Source of the DNA: Monocercomonoides exilis
Taxonomy: Eukaryota > Preaxostyla > Oxymonadida > Polymastigidae
DNA: 64,000 nucleotides
Direction of reading: 5' to 3'
Assembly: GCA_001643675.2 (NCBI GenBank)
Contig: LSRY02000014.1
Location: 498,501-562,500, forward strand
The position numbers were made by a program, and so were the translations under genes. Positions 10,454 to 23,943 of the stretch are shown here, in pieces. Under the pieces are notes generated by a model, which was not told the DNA's origin, made no database searches, and saw only the letters and a list, made by a program, of their open reading frames with translations. Position 1 is the first letter of the stretch. Every line of letters starts with the position of its first letter.

Positions 10454-12062
10454 CTAAGATTCACTTTCTCCTTCTTCAACAGAGGAAGACGAAGAGGGAG
10501 AAGAGGAAAAGGATGAAGAGGAAAAGGCTGATTGACGAGGCGATGGAGGCAAATTCTGCGCTGAAGGAGCAGAAGAACGAGTAGATGCAGCAGTTGAAGG
10601 CTCGGGAGAAGTGAATCTGTTTTGCTCGTTCGACTCTTGTGAATGTTTGGGTGTTTCAAAAGAAGAGGCTTGAATGTTAGTTCTTTCAGGAGTATTTCCT
10701 GGCACAACAAAAGAAGAAAATGAAGAAACAGTTCTTTGTGTGCTTTCCATCGAATTGTTCGAAGGGCGAGGATATGTCTGCATGTGCTGCCCGTAATCAG
10801 AAGAAGAAAGAGAAGCAGAAGAGAAAGCAGGAACAGTCGAATTCAAGAGATGCTTTGCGATCGGAGCAGTCAAACTCATAAACGATGAAGTCATCTCCAT
10901 CCGCATCGTCCGCTCGCGCGCTGCCTCTTCTTCTGCTTCGTTCTTCTCACGCTCCAGTTTTGTGATCTCGTCGCGCATCCGCTGAGTCTTGTTCGCCAGC
11001 TCGTTCTTCCATTTCTGCTCAACACGACTGACTTCCTCTGTTGCGAGCATTCTTTCCTTCTTCCGCTGCTCCTCCAGCACACGAGTTGCACTCAGCACCT
11101 CTGCTTCTTTTTCCTTGCGAAGCCCTTCCTTTTCCTTCTCGTTCATTCTGGTTGCTTCCCACAGCAATGCCAGCTGGATGTGAGTTGTGGTCGTTGATGA
11201 GTGATCAGCATTTGACAACTCTTTCTTTAGTGTTTTCTCCTTCGAATCTCCACTAGCGCTCTGCGAGGCAGATGGCTCAGATGTCTGCTTGACCTTGTCA
11301 AATGGATTTTCTGCGAGTGATTCACCACCAAGGATATCTCTTTTTCTTTCTTCCTCTTCTTGTCGTGAAAAGCCAAGTGATGTTGATGTACGAGCTAATT
11401 GATATTCGAAATCTGTTAACTCATTTTTTGCTTTTCTATCTTCATGCCTCAATCTTTTTATTTCTTCTTCTGCATCCTTTAATTGTCTGGTTGTTCGTTC
11501 CAAGTCAGCTTTTAATTGAGAGCATTCGAGTAATGTCTCATTTTTTGCGTTTCTAAGAGCATCGTTTTCTTGCTGAAACTGCAATCTCTGCTCTTCCATC
11601 TGGCGCTCTTTTGTGCTTAATTGATCTTTAAACAATCTTTCCTTTTCTCTCATTGCATATTCTTGCTTGTACATGGAATTCCATCTATCTTCCTTTGCCT
11701 GAGCAAGCTGTTGATGGAGATCTTGAATCTCTGCTTTAAGAGCTGCAACATTATCTTCTTCATACGTTCCAATATTTGCAACATTAGAAGAAGATGAATT
11801 TGATCCAAGAAGGCGTTGGGCGATTGGGCTTGTTTTTGCAAGAGTGTTTGAAGCTGACTGTTGGGCTTCTTGAAGTAATTGCTCAGCTTGCTTGCATTTT
11901 TGCTTCGATTCGTAAAGTTCCCTTTGGAGAGAAGCAATAATCTTTTGATATCAATAATTAATTAAAATTTTTGAATTGAAAATTTATATATGAACCTACC
12001 ATCTGGGAATCTTGAGAGCCAGTTGGAGAAATGAAATTTTGCTCTTTAGTTGGTGTAAACAT
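10454..12062 (-). CDS. Coiled-coil protein with serine-rich tail, unknown function
   Basis: Two exons: 12062-12000 and 11941-10454. The 58 bp intron has donor GTAGGT, acceptor AAAAG and phase 0. The start reads MFTPTKEQNFISPTGSQDSQM. Heptad-rich Glu/Lys/Arg/Gln helices fill most of the first two thirds (for example REKERLFKDQLSTKERQMEE and LEEQRKKERMLATEEVSRVE). A short non-charged segment follows (SLTAPIAKHLLNSTVPAF), then a Ser/Thr/Pro-rich tail ending EEGESES. No enzyme motif, signal peptide or membrane span is visible. The form would suit a cytoskeletal, basal-body or Golgi tether protein, but nothing in the sequence selects among these. It is divergent from the gene starting at 12168, with about 105 bp between the two ATGs. 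An alternative extension upstream of 12062 would overlap that gene's first exon and is less likely. Confidence 0.75.
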
Positions 12063-12167
12063 CTTTTCACTTTCCTTTAAGTTCTGGTACAAACTCCACA
12101 AAATTCAAAAAGAATTTTTTATGATCTTGTCATATAGTTCTATTTTGATATTTAAACAATTTTTTTC

Positions 12168-13291
12168 ATGGCACTTTTTACACCTTCAACAAAGTGGGAG
12201 GTGCTGTCTCTAAATGGAAAATGTCCTTCATTTGATCCACTATCTTTTCAAGCTCTAATACAAAAAGAGTTGCGTATATTTTTTGAACACGTGTGAATTA
12301 GTTTTTTCTTTTTCTTATGGATTATATCCTTTTTATACTTGGAAATTTAGAATACTAAAGTATTTGGAATTGAACATGGCCCGATTTTATGTCGTTCATT
12401 TCTATTTTATAATCAAATGAAGCGTAGACTTCTAATTTTGTTGTTTCCTTCGAAAGAGTTTATTTTTATTCATACAACAGTCAGAGGACCATATAAATTT
12501 TTGCTACTGGATTTAATATCTTTGGTTGTTGGAGTTGATGTTGAAACGACTTCTGATGAATCAACAGATCTGTGTATGTCTTCTTAACTTATTTTAAAGA
12601 TTAAATCCTCGATCTTGATTACATTTTCAGCTTATCTGGTTTCACGTTTTATAACAAAGAAAAATATGCAGCTTAGGCCAACTGGCGAACCAATAAGTCC
12701 ATTTTCTATTCCACCATCTTTATTAATACCATATCAACCTGGAATTCCTGGAGGAACATTAAATGAACAGAGAAGAAGAGAAATTGCAGATTCTTCATTT
12801 GGTCCTATTTCTGATAGAAATCAGCTTCGATCTGGAATTATTACAAGTGATGATATTGATCCTAAAAAAAGAAATGATGTTATGAAACGTCACCGCATAT
12901 TAAAAAAGATAGAGCTAAAGGTTTAAATTTTTTTATTTTATTTTATTTTTTATTCATTTTTGAATACAAACTTGTATTTTTGCATGAATGCATGAATGCT
13001 TTTCGTTGACAGTTTGAAGCACCTAAACTGATGTTTACTCTTACTTTGAAAGGAAATGATATACTGGGCGATTTTCATTCAATGGTTTCTTTGGGCGTAT
13101 CATCCCCCATTCTTCCAGAATTTATTCACCAAATGACGAAAGATGCTCCTTTACCACACGTAGTTAACGGTTATGGAAGAGTTTTGTCAGATAAGGATTC
13201 ATTAAAAAATAAATCGAAAGAAATACGAGAAAGGAAAGTGAAGCCTAAAATTGTTTCTCAACTTCAAGCAAAAGATGTAACTGCAACTTGA
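12168..13291 (+). CDS. Four-exon conserved-looking protein of unknown function
   Basis: Exons are 12168-12290, 12351-12573, 12631-12920 and 13013-13291, with introns of 60, 57 and 92 bp. Donors are GTGTGA, GTATGT and GTTTAA, and phases 0/1/0 agree, giving 304 residues. Splicing turns four short unrelated-looking frames into one continuous protein, which is the main evidence. It starts MALFTPSTKWEVLSLNGK. The first ~115 residues look globular (FGIEHGPILCRSFLFYNQ, then RRLLILLFPSKEFIFIHTTV). The middle is proline/glycine-rich (EPISPFSIPPSLLIPYQPG), and a second folded part follows (APKLMFTLTLKGNDILGDF). The C-terminus is basic. There is no signal peptide. I do not recognise the family. It lies tandem to and 221 bp upstream of the IFT122 ATG. 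Confidence 0.75.
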
Positions 13292-13512
13292 GAGTCATGC
13301 TCGCGTGTTGGATTTTAAGCATCTTTGAATTTGCATCAAAGCGAATAATCTTTAAAAATAAACTATTTTGTTAATCTGTTGTTGATTTTAGATTTTTTCG
13401 TTAAAAACATTGTTTTATTTAGCAAGAAATATTTTTAAATCATTCTCTTTTCGCAAAAACATCATCTATTTTGAAAAACAATTTTAACCGTTAAATATCC
13501 CATAAATTTCCA

Positions 13513-16500
13513 ATGAAACCAAAGATAATTATCGAAAAGGTTTTTTGATGCTTCCATTGAAATTTATTAAATCATATTTTCTTATTAATATTTACGATTA
13601 TGAACATTATCCCTAGCAACTGACGGATAACCCAGATACCATCTGGGGGATGACATTTAGTCCAGGTTTGCTTTTAAATCTCTCTAATTGTTATCTTCAA
13701 CTTAACATTACTTATTACTTTGTTAATTAGATGGAAAACAACTTTTATGCGTATCTGGGCAATATATTTATAACATAAACGTTCTTTCGCCAGATTTTGA
13801 AATGCAAGTTATCAAAGGTTTCGAAGTGTATTTTTGAAAGGAGTGCAATTTTTAAATTTGAACATTTTTAGCACACAAAGATACAATATTTTGCATTGCT
13901 TATGCTCATGATGGATCAATGTTTGCTACAGGAGGGTGTGATGAACTTTTTATGTGGTTAGAAATTTTATTCGCGAATATCTTTTTCAAGGGCTGATCGA
14001 TCTGTGAATATTTGGACTCCTCAATGCCAAGGAAAAGTAACATTTCCTCATTCATCTACTATACAAGCACTGGCGTTCAATCCAATTACAAAAACACTTG
14101 CAAGTGGAACTGAATTAGATTTTGGATTGTGGAATGAAGATGCTCAACAAGTGAAGAAAGAAAAAGTGTCTTCAAAAATAACATGCATAGCGTATGCTTA
14201 GCGATTGGCAATTATTAATATTTTTTATGTGGACATTTTTTTTAGATGGTCAAACAATGGACAATATCTTGCTACTGGGCATTTTAATGGGCGCGTGTCA
14301 ATAAGAAACAAAGAAGGAAAAGAGATGTATTTCTACGAACGAAAAGAGCCCATATGGACAATTTCTTGGAATCCAATGAGAGATAATGGTGTGCTACATA
14401 TGTTAAAAGAAGATAAATATTTTTATTATTTGAAATGCTTTAATTTTGAAAAAATTTGAAAACTGGCTTTTCAAAACGGATATGATTTAAATTTAATCTT
14501 AAATGCTGACTTTTTGATTGCAATTTAAATATTTTCCGAATATTTTCTTTTTCAACAATTCAATTAATAATGTCATTAAACCTCATTTCATTCATTCATT
14601 ATTTATTTATTTATTTATTTATTTTATTTCATTTTCAAATTTCCAGGCGACAAGCTAGCTGTCGGTAGTTGGGATGGCCAGCTTTCATTCATCAATCCCG
14701 ATGGAAGCCCACTGACACACCCACGGAAAGTGGATGGTGACCCGTGCTGCATCGAGCCATTCCAAGGAGGAGAGTTCTGGATCCTTGGTGGCTCAAACAA
14801 AGAAGCGTGGTTGATGTCGAAGGACGGGGTGAAGCTGGCGAAAGTGGGAGAAAGCAGCGAGTGGATCTTCTCCATCGCTGCACGTGGGAAGAGTGACGTG
14901 CTTGCAATGAGTACAGGGAAGGGCAAGATTGCCATCATCGACTGCATGTTTGAGACAGTCCATGGATTGTATCAGGACATCTATGCATACCGCGATCTGA
15001 TGACTTATGTAATGGTGCAGAGCCTCACTAACATATCGCAGATGGTCAGAATCAACTGCAATGATTATGTGCAGAAGCTGGCTGTTTATCGAGGAAGGTT
15101 TGTTTTTTTCATTTTTGTGCAATACGTTTCATGTATAATTGTTTATTTTTAACTATTTCATTATCTAACCAACAGACTTGCCATCCAAATACCCAAAAAG
15201 ATTCTCGTGGCAGACATAGCTGATGATTTTGAGTCAGGGATGCTTGTCCACCGTCCGCGTGGTTCTGTTCCGTTTGACGAAGAGTGCTCGCTTTTACTAG
15301 CAACAGCCGAGGCGGTGATTGTGTGTCAAGTGAAGACGATTATCGTGTTTGATCTGAGAGGCAGGAAGAAGATGGAGTGGCAGATGGAGTCAGCCATTTT
15401 GTACCTGAAAGTGATCGGCGGACCGCCAGGGAAGGAATGCTTGCTTGCAGGGCTGTTCAATGGAGAGGTGCATTCAATCTACATCGACAACCCATTCACC
15501 ACGAGAATCCTCACTCACACAGCTGCTATCAGATGCCTGGACTTTTCTATGAGCAGAGCATCGCTGGCAGTGATCGACGAGAACTTCGACATGTTCATCT
15601 ACAACACTTCAACAAAGGAGGTATGAAATTTTATTGTTTTATTATTCTTCTTATCATTGTTTGTAATTTAAAATGACTCATTTGTAAAAAACATCTTTTA
15701 TTTTTTTAACATTCTTAAATACTCATTGAATCTCCCTCTTAAACAGGTTATCCTCCACGAGCGAAATGTGACCGGCGTTGCCTTCAACACAGAATTTGAG
15801 CAGATGTTGTGTTACAGCGGGCAGTCACAGCTGATGATCAAAGTGGCTGACCTTCCTGTATACAGGCAGCGTATGCAAGGGCTTGTCGTTGGGATGAAAG
15901 GCAGCAAAGTGTTCTGCCTGAGAAGAGTGGCCATGCTCACATACGATGTGCCCCAGTCTGATGCTCTTTACAAGTTCATCGACAGAAAGGACTTTGAGAG
16001 TGCTTATCGTATTGCGTGTTTGGGTGTCACTCCAGTCGATTGGACGAACCTGGGCACTGCTGCTCTGCGCTCGCTGGAGATTCTGATTGCAAAGAAGGCG
16101 TTTTTGAGGAACCAGGAAATGAAGTACATGGACATCATCGCAGATTTGGAGCAGGACAAGATCAAAGGAACGGTTCCTGAGGCGATGATGGTGGGGAAAG
16201 TGCTTGCTTTCCTTGGCGAATACGACGAGGCAGCCAAAATGTATGTGTCTGCTGGGCATCCTGAGGCAGCAGTGGATCTCTTCCGCGACCTGCGCAACTT
16301 TGAAGCAGCGCTGAACTATCAGAAGCAGACATCAGCACCAAACGGGAAGATGATGAAGGAGCTGATCCAATCACAGGCACGTTGGTGCGAAGAGATCGGG
16401 CAGATGCTGCAGGCGTCGATGGTGTATGCAATTGCAGGGATGTCGATGAAAGCTGTCACCATCCTCGGCGAAAGAGGGCTCGTGGACGATCTGGCGGAGC

Positions 16501-18503
16501 TGATGCGGCAGCGGAAGCTGGACCACCAGGCGCTTGCAAAGTGTGGCGAGTACTTTGTGCGCTTCAAGGCGCATTCGTATGCACGTGAGACGTTTCTGAA
16601 GATGGGTGACACGGCAGCGCTGATCGAGCTGCATGTGCGGTTGGGCGAGTGGGAGTCTGCCATCAGCATTGCTGAGCAGACGCCAGGGCTGATGTCGCGG
16701 GTGTATCTGCCGTATGCTGCCTGGCTCGCTGAACACGGCCAGTTCAACGACGCACAACGCGCCTTCCACAAGGCAGGGAGACCCGACCAGGCGATTCTGC
16801 TGCTGAGGGAGATGCAGAACGATGCTGTTGCGAAGAGTCAGTTCAGAATAGCAGCAAGGTATTTGTGGATGATCTCGCGGGAGTTCGTGTCGATCGCAGA
16901 CGACCCCTCAGCCGGTGAGAAAGCGGAGTTTGCGCAGTTGCTGGCTGAGTTGTACTATGCATACGCTCTCATTCACGAGTCGACATACTCTCCAGTCACC
17001 ACACACTCATCAGATGTGCTCTTCAATGCAGGCATCTTCCTTGTCACCACTCTTGGGTCAAGCACATTCACAAAGATGAACTCTTCTCTTGTTCTGACTG
17101 CACCTCCTGTCGGTGCATCAGCTACATCACCGTCTTCTGCCTCTGCTTCTTCTACTTCTTCGTCTCTCTCATCTTCTCTGTCAGGAATGATTCCATCTCC
17201 CTCATCCTCTTCCTCTTCATCAACCTCCATCAATTCTGTTTCATCCTTCTCCACTCTCTCATACTCGTCCATCTCCTCTCGTCTCCCCGAAGGCATCAGC
17301 TACTCCATCGTTCTCTACTCTCTCCACCGCCACGCATGGCGCATGGGTGCCTGGCGGTTCCTCCGCAACATCTGCACAAAACTGGCTGACTATCGTCTCC
17401 CCCAGCAGCTTGTGCACCAAGTGGAGCTCACCTCTCTTCTCGTGCGGTCGAAGCCAGAGTCAGACGCAGACTATCTGCAGCAGTTCTGCTGGCGCTGCTC
17501 GTCGGTCAATGCACTCTCCCTCGACAACCACAAGGGCGACGCCTGCCAATTCTGCGGACAGCAGTTCATCCGCTCCTTCTCCTCGTTCCTTCCTTTGCCC
17601 CTTGTGGAGTTCTTTGTTGAAGACGATATCTCGCAAATTGAGGCAGAGCAACTGCTGAAATCGCTACCGCCATCGAAGACATCGCAGATGACATTTGGAG
17701 CAGGAGGTGCTTTGAGACGCGGTGCAAAAGCAGGAAAGACGAGGATACGCGACAGCGACGGATGGGATGAGGAAATTGAAGGCGGAGGAGGAGAAGATGG
17801 AGAAGGAGGTTATCAGCGCCTGACGCTGAGCAACACACTGACAGTAACCTCTGCCTCTAATTCTTCTTCCTTCTCTCCATTCGGCCCGTCTGCCTCTGAC
17901 GTTACAGTTGGTGCAGGCCCCGCTGCACAAGGATTATTCACAGGCACTCAATTTGCCTCGCAGCTGTACCAGATCCAGCACGGAAACGCCACACAGGAGC
18001 TGAAGTTGAACAGAGAAGGATTGCGACAGATGCCACCGTCAGCGGTGTTTGTGGCAAAGCACGGTGCACCTCTTCGCTGGAGATATTATGCGAACCTTGC
18101 TCCGGACATTGTGGTGGTGATGTGCTCAGCCTGTTTGCACTTCTTCACAGAGGAGGACTTTGCGATGAGCATTCATCAGAACAGCCGGTGTCCGTTCTGC
18201 TTTACTCACCTGGACGATCTCGACGAGGCGATAAAGAAGCTGTATGTGGTGAATGAAAAGAACTCTTCAATGGCTGGTGAACAAGCAGCAACCCCTGTGA
18301 AAACAGCCTCAGCGTCTGCTTCTTCTTCAGCTGCAAGTATGGCAAAGGTTGGGCCGAAAATCGGAGGAGAAAGTGCTACCAATGAAAATGGCGATGTTAA
18401 ACTGGGGTTGAGGAACTTGACATCACCTGCAACGCAATCAAAAGCTCGGCAGATGACTGTGAAGCAGGGCGTGTGGAGGATTCCGTCTGTTGGGAAGAAC
18501 TAG
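13513..18503 (+). CDS. IFT122: Intraflagellar transport protein 122 homologue (IFT-A core)
   Basis: Nine exons: 13513-13539, 13617-13665, 13731-13817, 13872-13956, 13991-14191, 14246-14388, 14647-15097, 15176-15620, 15747-18503. All junctions keep phase, giving 1,414 residues. The N-terminus is a WD40 propeller ([39 protein letters not shown]). The segment around [18 protein letters not shown] and [10 protein letters not shown] is diagnostic of IFT122, followed by the helical TPR-like solenoid and C-terminal Cys pairs ([23 protein letters not shown]) that resemble zinc-binding sites. IFT122 is a core subunit of IFT-A, which drives retrograde transport and membrane-protein import in flagella. 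Human IFT122 is 1,241 residues; extra length here comes from a Ser-rich insert near 17,100-17,280 and Gly/Ser-rich stretches after 17,690. The 27-nt first exon is inferred from frame and is the least sure. Confidence 0.93.
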
Positions 18504-19350
18504 TCATCAAATTATGTGAATGGGATGATTGTCAGTTGAAGTGCTTTCAGATGTATAACATTATATTTAACAGATACAATTTTTCATGTTTATTATTGCA
18601 CTTATCATTATTCTCATGTATTTGTTTTCACAAATTTAGTGCTGTTAATCTTATTCCTTCGCTCTTTTTCACCAAATCAGCTATTCGTGTCATATGCTTT
18701 TTTCTATTGTGCGTTTTCTTTCCTTCCACTTTCTCGTGACATTGCCAAATATTCACGTTTATTTGGTTGCTTTCAAAGATTGAAAGTTTGTTCATTCACT
18801 TTCATTTTTGGAATGCAACCGAAGATTTTTTCGCTTCTTCATCTTTTCACTCGTATCTCTAACACCTCATTCCTTCCGTTTCATTTTCAGTTTTGTTTTG
18901 TTTTTATCCTTCTTTTGCTTTTTGCAGATGACAACATTTATCAGGAAAATAAAGGACATTATGAAAGATACGCAACGATGTATGAATATAACACAAAAAA
19001 ATGATGGATGAAAAGCGAAATGAATTGATTAAAAAACAAAGAGAATCTTAAAGAAATGTGAAGCAAATGAAAAAAAAAAAGTGAATAAAAACAGATTTAT
19101 TTGAAGAATAAGCAGCTTCATTTCTTTTGAAAAAACTACAAAACAAAGGATAAAAAAAAAACATTGAATAAATTGTTGCTACAAATCATTGTAAAAAGCC
19201 TTTTAACATTTATCATCTATGAAATATTGTTAGTTCTTGCTCCAAAATAACCGATAGAATTGATTTTAATTTTTGTATTTTTCTTCAAAATTCATAGAGG
19301 ATTTAACAATTCCCTCATATTTTTCTTTGAGTTCTTTTCTTCTTCTTTTT
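18504..19350. other. Intergenic, convergent 3' ends
   Basis: About 850 bp between the stops of IFT122 (plus) and the glucosidase II beta-like gene (minus). The first half is T-rich on the plus strand and the second half A-rich. Plus-strand frames at 18473-18739 and 18639-19004 are hydrophobic, lack splice logic and look like composition artefacts. I find no RNA gene. Confidence 0.5.
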
Positions 19351-22300
19351 CTATAAATCTTTATCCTCTTCCTCCACGTTTATCTCTTCTTCTCTTTTTA
19401 TTCTTTCCTCTTCTTCCTTCCTTTTCCTTTCTTCCTCTTCTTCTTTCTTCTTTCTATCTTCCTTCTCTTTTTTCAATCTTTCTTCTTCCTCTTTTCTCTT
19501 TCTCTCTTTTTCCTCTTCTTCTCGCTCTATTCTTTCTTCCTCTTCTTTCCTCTTCTTCTCTTCTTCTTCCTTTCTCAAACGTTCTTCTTCTTCTTCTTCT
19601 TCTTCTCTTCTCTTCCTTTCTTCTTCCTCCTTCATTTTCCTTTCCTCTTCTGCTCTCTCTCTTTTCTCTTTCTCTTCCTTTCTCAACCTCTCCTCCTCCT
19701 CTCGTTTTAATTTCTCTTCTTCTTTCTTCTTCTTTTCTTCTTCCTCTTTTCTCAATCTTTCTTCCTCCTCCTTACGTTTTCTCTCCTCTTCCTCTTTCCT
19801 CTTTCTCTCTTCTTCTACTCTTTTAATTTTCTCTTCCTCCTCTTTTCTATTTCGTACTTCATCTTCCTTCTTTAATTCTTCCTCCTCTTCTCGTTTTAAT
19901 GTCTCTTCTTCTTCCTTCTTCTCTTCTTCTTCTTCTTTCCGCAACCTTTCTTCCTTTTCCTTCATAAGTTCTTCTTCTTCTTCTTCATTCTTTTCTTCCT
20001 CAACATTTCCGTTTGCTTTCTCTTCCTCAACTCTTCCTTCTCTTTTCTCTTCTTCTTCTTCTTCTTTCACTTCTTTCTCATTTTTCTCTTCTTTCTCTTC
20101 TTTATTCTTTTGATCTTCTTTATCCACTTTCTTTTCTTCCTCTTCCTCTTTTCTTTCTACCTCATTCTCTTCTTTCCTTTTTCTTTCCTCTTCTTGTTCA
20201 ATAATCTCTTCTTCCTTCCGCCTTTCTTCTTCTTCTTCTTCTTCTTCGCGTTTTCTTTCTTCATCCTCTTTCCGCTTCTTTTCCTCCTCCTCTTCTTCTT
20301 CTTTCCTTATTCTTTCTTCTTCCTCCCTCTTCCTCCTCTCCTCCTCCTCCCACTTTAATCTTTCTTCTTCTTCCTTTCTTTTCTTTTCTTCTTCCTCCCT
20401 CTTCACTCTCTCTTCCTCTTCCTTCCTCTTCCTTTCTTCCTCTTTCTTCTTCAATCGTTCTTCTTCTTCTCGTTTTCCTCTTTCCTCCTCTTCCTTCTTC
20501 CTCTTCTCTTCCTCTTCTCTTCTCTTTTTCACCTCCTCTTTCTTTTTATTGATCGCTTCTTTTGATTCTTCTCGCTTTATTTTCTGTTCCTCTTCCTCCT
20601 CATCATCTTCATTCAAAATGGCATCCAAAATTTTCTTTTCCTCTGCTTCTTTCCGTCCGCTTTCCAGTTCCAGCGCCTTCTCCTTTTCATACTCCCTCAC
20701 AATTTTGATCTGCTCTTCTCGTTCCATCCTCGCCCTGTCTTCTGCATACGTTGCTCGTCTCAGCTCTTCAAAGGCTTCGCTGCTGTGTGTTGTCACAAAC
20801 TGGGGGAGCGAGTCGATGCTCTGATTTTTGTATGCAGCAAAAGCCGCACTCACAAAGGCAATGAGAGAGTAAGTGGGGATAGGAGCACGGGGCGGCCTGG
20901 GCCAATAGAACACATTCTCATCATACCTCGAAGAAGAAGAGCCTTTTGGCGCAGCTTCGAGGAGATTGGTGCTGATGACTGGACGAGGCACAACGTTGCA
21001 AGCACAAGGCAAGAACATTGTCTATTTTAACATAGGAATTTTGTTAATGATTAAATATATAAGAAATGTGGAGATTATTTTAAATATGAACACAAGAATA
21101 AAAAAAAAATATTGTTCAGTTCAAAAAGAAAATCAACTTCACAAACCAATTCATGTGTGCCATCATCGTTTTCTTTCCATTCAGAAATAGTCGGCGGGTC
21201 AGTTCCACAGAGCAGCGAGACTGTTATGAATGGTATTTCTCTGTCATCGCCTGGTCTTCTTTCTCTGAACTTCTTCGCATTTGCCTTGTCTTTGAGGATA
21301 ATCGCTGTGGATGTTCTGTTTTGTGCAGATGGATCGTCTGTGGGAATAATTGTGGAGATGTATCGGTAATAAAGCTTCATCTCGTATGTGTCCACATCAT
21401 AAAATGAACTGATTATGTGCATAATTTTTATGTCACATTTTTGCATAGAAAAAACCCAATTGAAAAACAAGTTGAAATTATGATAAAATTTGTGCACCAA
21501 ATTCAACACAAAGAAATTAATTAAAGAAAAAGAAATTTTTTTAAGCAAAACTAAAATTATTTGAAGATCAAATACAAACGCAAGAATTGTCGTGTATGGC
21601 TTTTTATTCTCAACGATCTTTGCTTGTCCGCCAAATACAAGTGTCCAATAAAAGCTAAAGAATAACATTTATGAATGAAATAAAAATACAAGTGTTAAAA
21701 GAAGCATAATTCAAATGTATGTTCAAAGAACTTAATAAACCTCACTTCAAAACAAAACTCCACAAATACAAAAATGCACTCCTTCAAAACCAATCGTATC
21801 AATTCTCTTTTCTTTTGCATTTCTTTCTCTTTCTCTCCTTCATCAAACCTTTTCTTTTCGTCTTCGAATTTCTTTCCGAAATACGACGCCAAACACCTCA
21901 CCATTGAGTCATTCTGTGTCTTACTCATCCACCAATCGACATGCTGCAGCTGCCTCTCTTTCTCAGCAATCGTGTCATTCAGCGATCGGATGCTGTCTTC
22001 ATAGCCAATGGTCGCCTCTTTGTGAAGATTGTACTTCAGAACAGGATCAATTGGTGGATATGCTGAGAAAGATAGATAAAAATGTAAGGATAATGAAAAG
22101 TTCAAATCAATATGAAAGAAAGAGAATGTAAAGTTAATCAAAAATTATCATCCAAATGGTATAATTTGTATATTGAGAATTTCAAAAAAAAAAAATCTCT
22201 CTTTAATCCTCCTCTTAAATTTTTTTCTTTGACTTTCCCCTTCATCTTCATTCTCATTCATTTGCATTTCACACCTTTTCTTTGAAATACAGCTCTCCGT

Positions 22301-23797
22301 CTTTCTCTCGAGAACTTTTCTGAGTCCTTCAAAGTGTTATCCATCCGATCCACCACGCTGAAGTCGTCCTCGTCTTCTGTCTTCTCCTTCAGCCAGTTCA
22401 GAAACATGAAGATGTAATGCGAAAAGAAATGCATTGTGTTCTGGATGTGTTTGAGTGCTGTCTTCATCCGCAGAGAAGCTGATAAAGTGAGCTGCTGGAA
22501 GCGAAATGCAATAAAGGCTTCATCGCTAAATGGCCCCTTGTTGTCGGGAATGTGGAAATGATGGTGAGAAGATGAATGAATGTGTGACGTGTGTGTTTTG
22601 TTGGCATCGTCTGTTGAATTGTCTGTTTTGTGAAGTGAATCATTGGAATTACTATCGCTGTGTTTCGATTCTCCAGTCTCATTTGAACTGCTTGTGTTGT
22701 CCATGCTCTTTTCAGTCGTTGGCTTTCTAAATAAACTGCAAATTTTCTCTTTCCACCTTCTCACCTTCGCCAGATTCACCAATTCATTCCGAAGTTTGTA
22801 TTCTTCATCAAGTTGCTGTGATTCCATATCATTTCTAAATTTAAGATAAACTGAAAAAATTCAATTGATATCATTTTGTTTGTTATAAATACAGTTCAAT
22901 CCATAATTATAAAAAAAATGTTCATGAAATAAGCATTTGTCCAGCAAACTTTTTAAATTGTATCTCTTTTTCGTTGCTTCATCCATTTTTCGTTTGGCAA
23001 TTTCTTTGACTCGTTGGAGTCTTTCCACACCTCCAATTCTTGGAGTTGATCCTCCAGGTGTCTTATTTATTTCAAAATCAAGAATAGTCGGCAAAATTTC
23101 TCGAAAAAATTGTACTTAAGAAAACACATACAGCTTTAAGAATTTCTAAAAGTTCAGTTTTCTCTTTCACAATTTCTTCGTTGACTTTTCTGCAATTTTT
23201 AACTAATTCACTTTTCTCTTTTGCATCAAGTTCTGCTCTTTCGATAAATTCTATTTCATCGCTGCCATCGCAACAATCTGAATCATAAATAAAAGAAAAA
23301 TCTGATTTCAAGATAAAAAAGAACTTTCATACCAACAATTCCATCATCAACTCTGGAAGATTCAATATAATAGCCGCGTGACCTTAAATTCTGGCACCAA
23401 AATTTTCCATTTGGACATGCAGATGTTCCTGGTTCATCACTTCCATCAGGGCAGTCGCATATGTTGTCATTAACATAGCTGGCTGGTATACTAATATGAT
23501 ATTAACACAAAAGATATATAAAATAAGCAATGCTATGTCTTAAAAATGAGTTGAGCTGTCTCAAACGTTTTTGATCCATCAAAACAAGTGAAAGTGTCGT
23601 TGTAATAATATTTCAAAACTTTTTTTGATTAAAGAAATACACCAATTATAAGAAATAAAGTGTACTAAAAAATAGCTCATACGTTTTGGATGAACCCCTC
23701 TTGTTCGATCAATAGAGCCAGCATGAATAAAATCCAAAACATTCACCAACAAAAGGATCAAAGTTGCAATCGAGTGGTGACAAAAATATCTAGTCAT
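19351..23797 (-). CDS. PRKCSH: Glucosidase II beta-subunit-like ER protein with very long Glu/Lys/Arg C-terminal tail
   Basis: At least nine exons. The first seven are well set: 23797-23683, 23618-23567, 23490-23333, 23277-23132, 23061-22950, 22850-22275, 22062-21741. The eighth begins at 21654, and the last runs from about 21023 to 19351. The product has a signal peptide (SIATLILLLVNVLDFIHAGS) and then two LDLa-like Cys modules (FTCFDGSKTIPASYVNDN, DCPDGSDEPGTSACPNG, DDGIVDCCDGSDE), diagnostic of the glucosidase II beta subunit. Coiled coils follow, then a putative MRH lectin region with TVSLLCGTDPP. The family partners the catalytic alpha subunit in the ER to trim glucose from N-glycans. 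After the MRH region comes a hydrophobic stretch (PTYSLIAFVSAAFAAY) and a tail of roughly 450 residues, mostly E, K and R, absent from typical family members. Splicing at 21,420-21,590 and 21,030-21,140 is unresolved; no HDEL-type ending is seen. Confidence 0.82.
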
Positions 23798-23943
23798 TTT
23801 ATAATGTAATGATACTATTTTAATATCAGTCTAAGCAATGTGAATTCAAATATTTCGTTGTAAAAAAAACAATTTCAGACAAATTTATGTTATGGAACCA
23901 TCAATCGGTTAATATTTTATTTTCCTCTTTTCAAGGAAACTAG
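23798..23943. promoter_or_regulatory. Short shared upstream region of a divergent gene pair
   Basis: 146 bp lies between the ATG of the glucosidase II beta-like gene (minus) and that of the giant CH-like gene (plus). It must hold both promoters. It is AT-rich and I see no motif I can name. Confidence 0.3.

Noticed and set aside
12181-12300. Upstream minus-strand exons extending the coiled-coil gene
   Set aside because: They can be joined in frame, but they overlap the plus-strand first exon at 12168-12290, which has an ATG, a fitting donor and makes the better protein.
19260-20358. Plus-strand Phe/Leu/Ser-rich open frames
   Set aside because: They are the complement of Glu/Lys codons in the charged tail of the glucosidase II beta-like gene.
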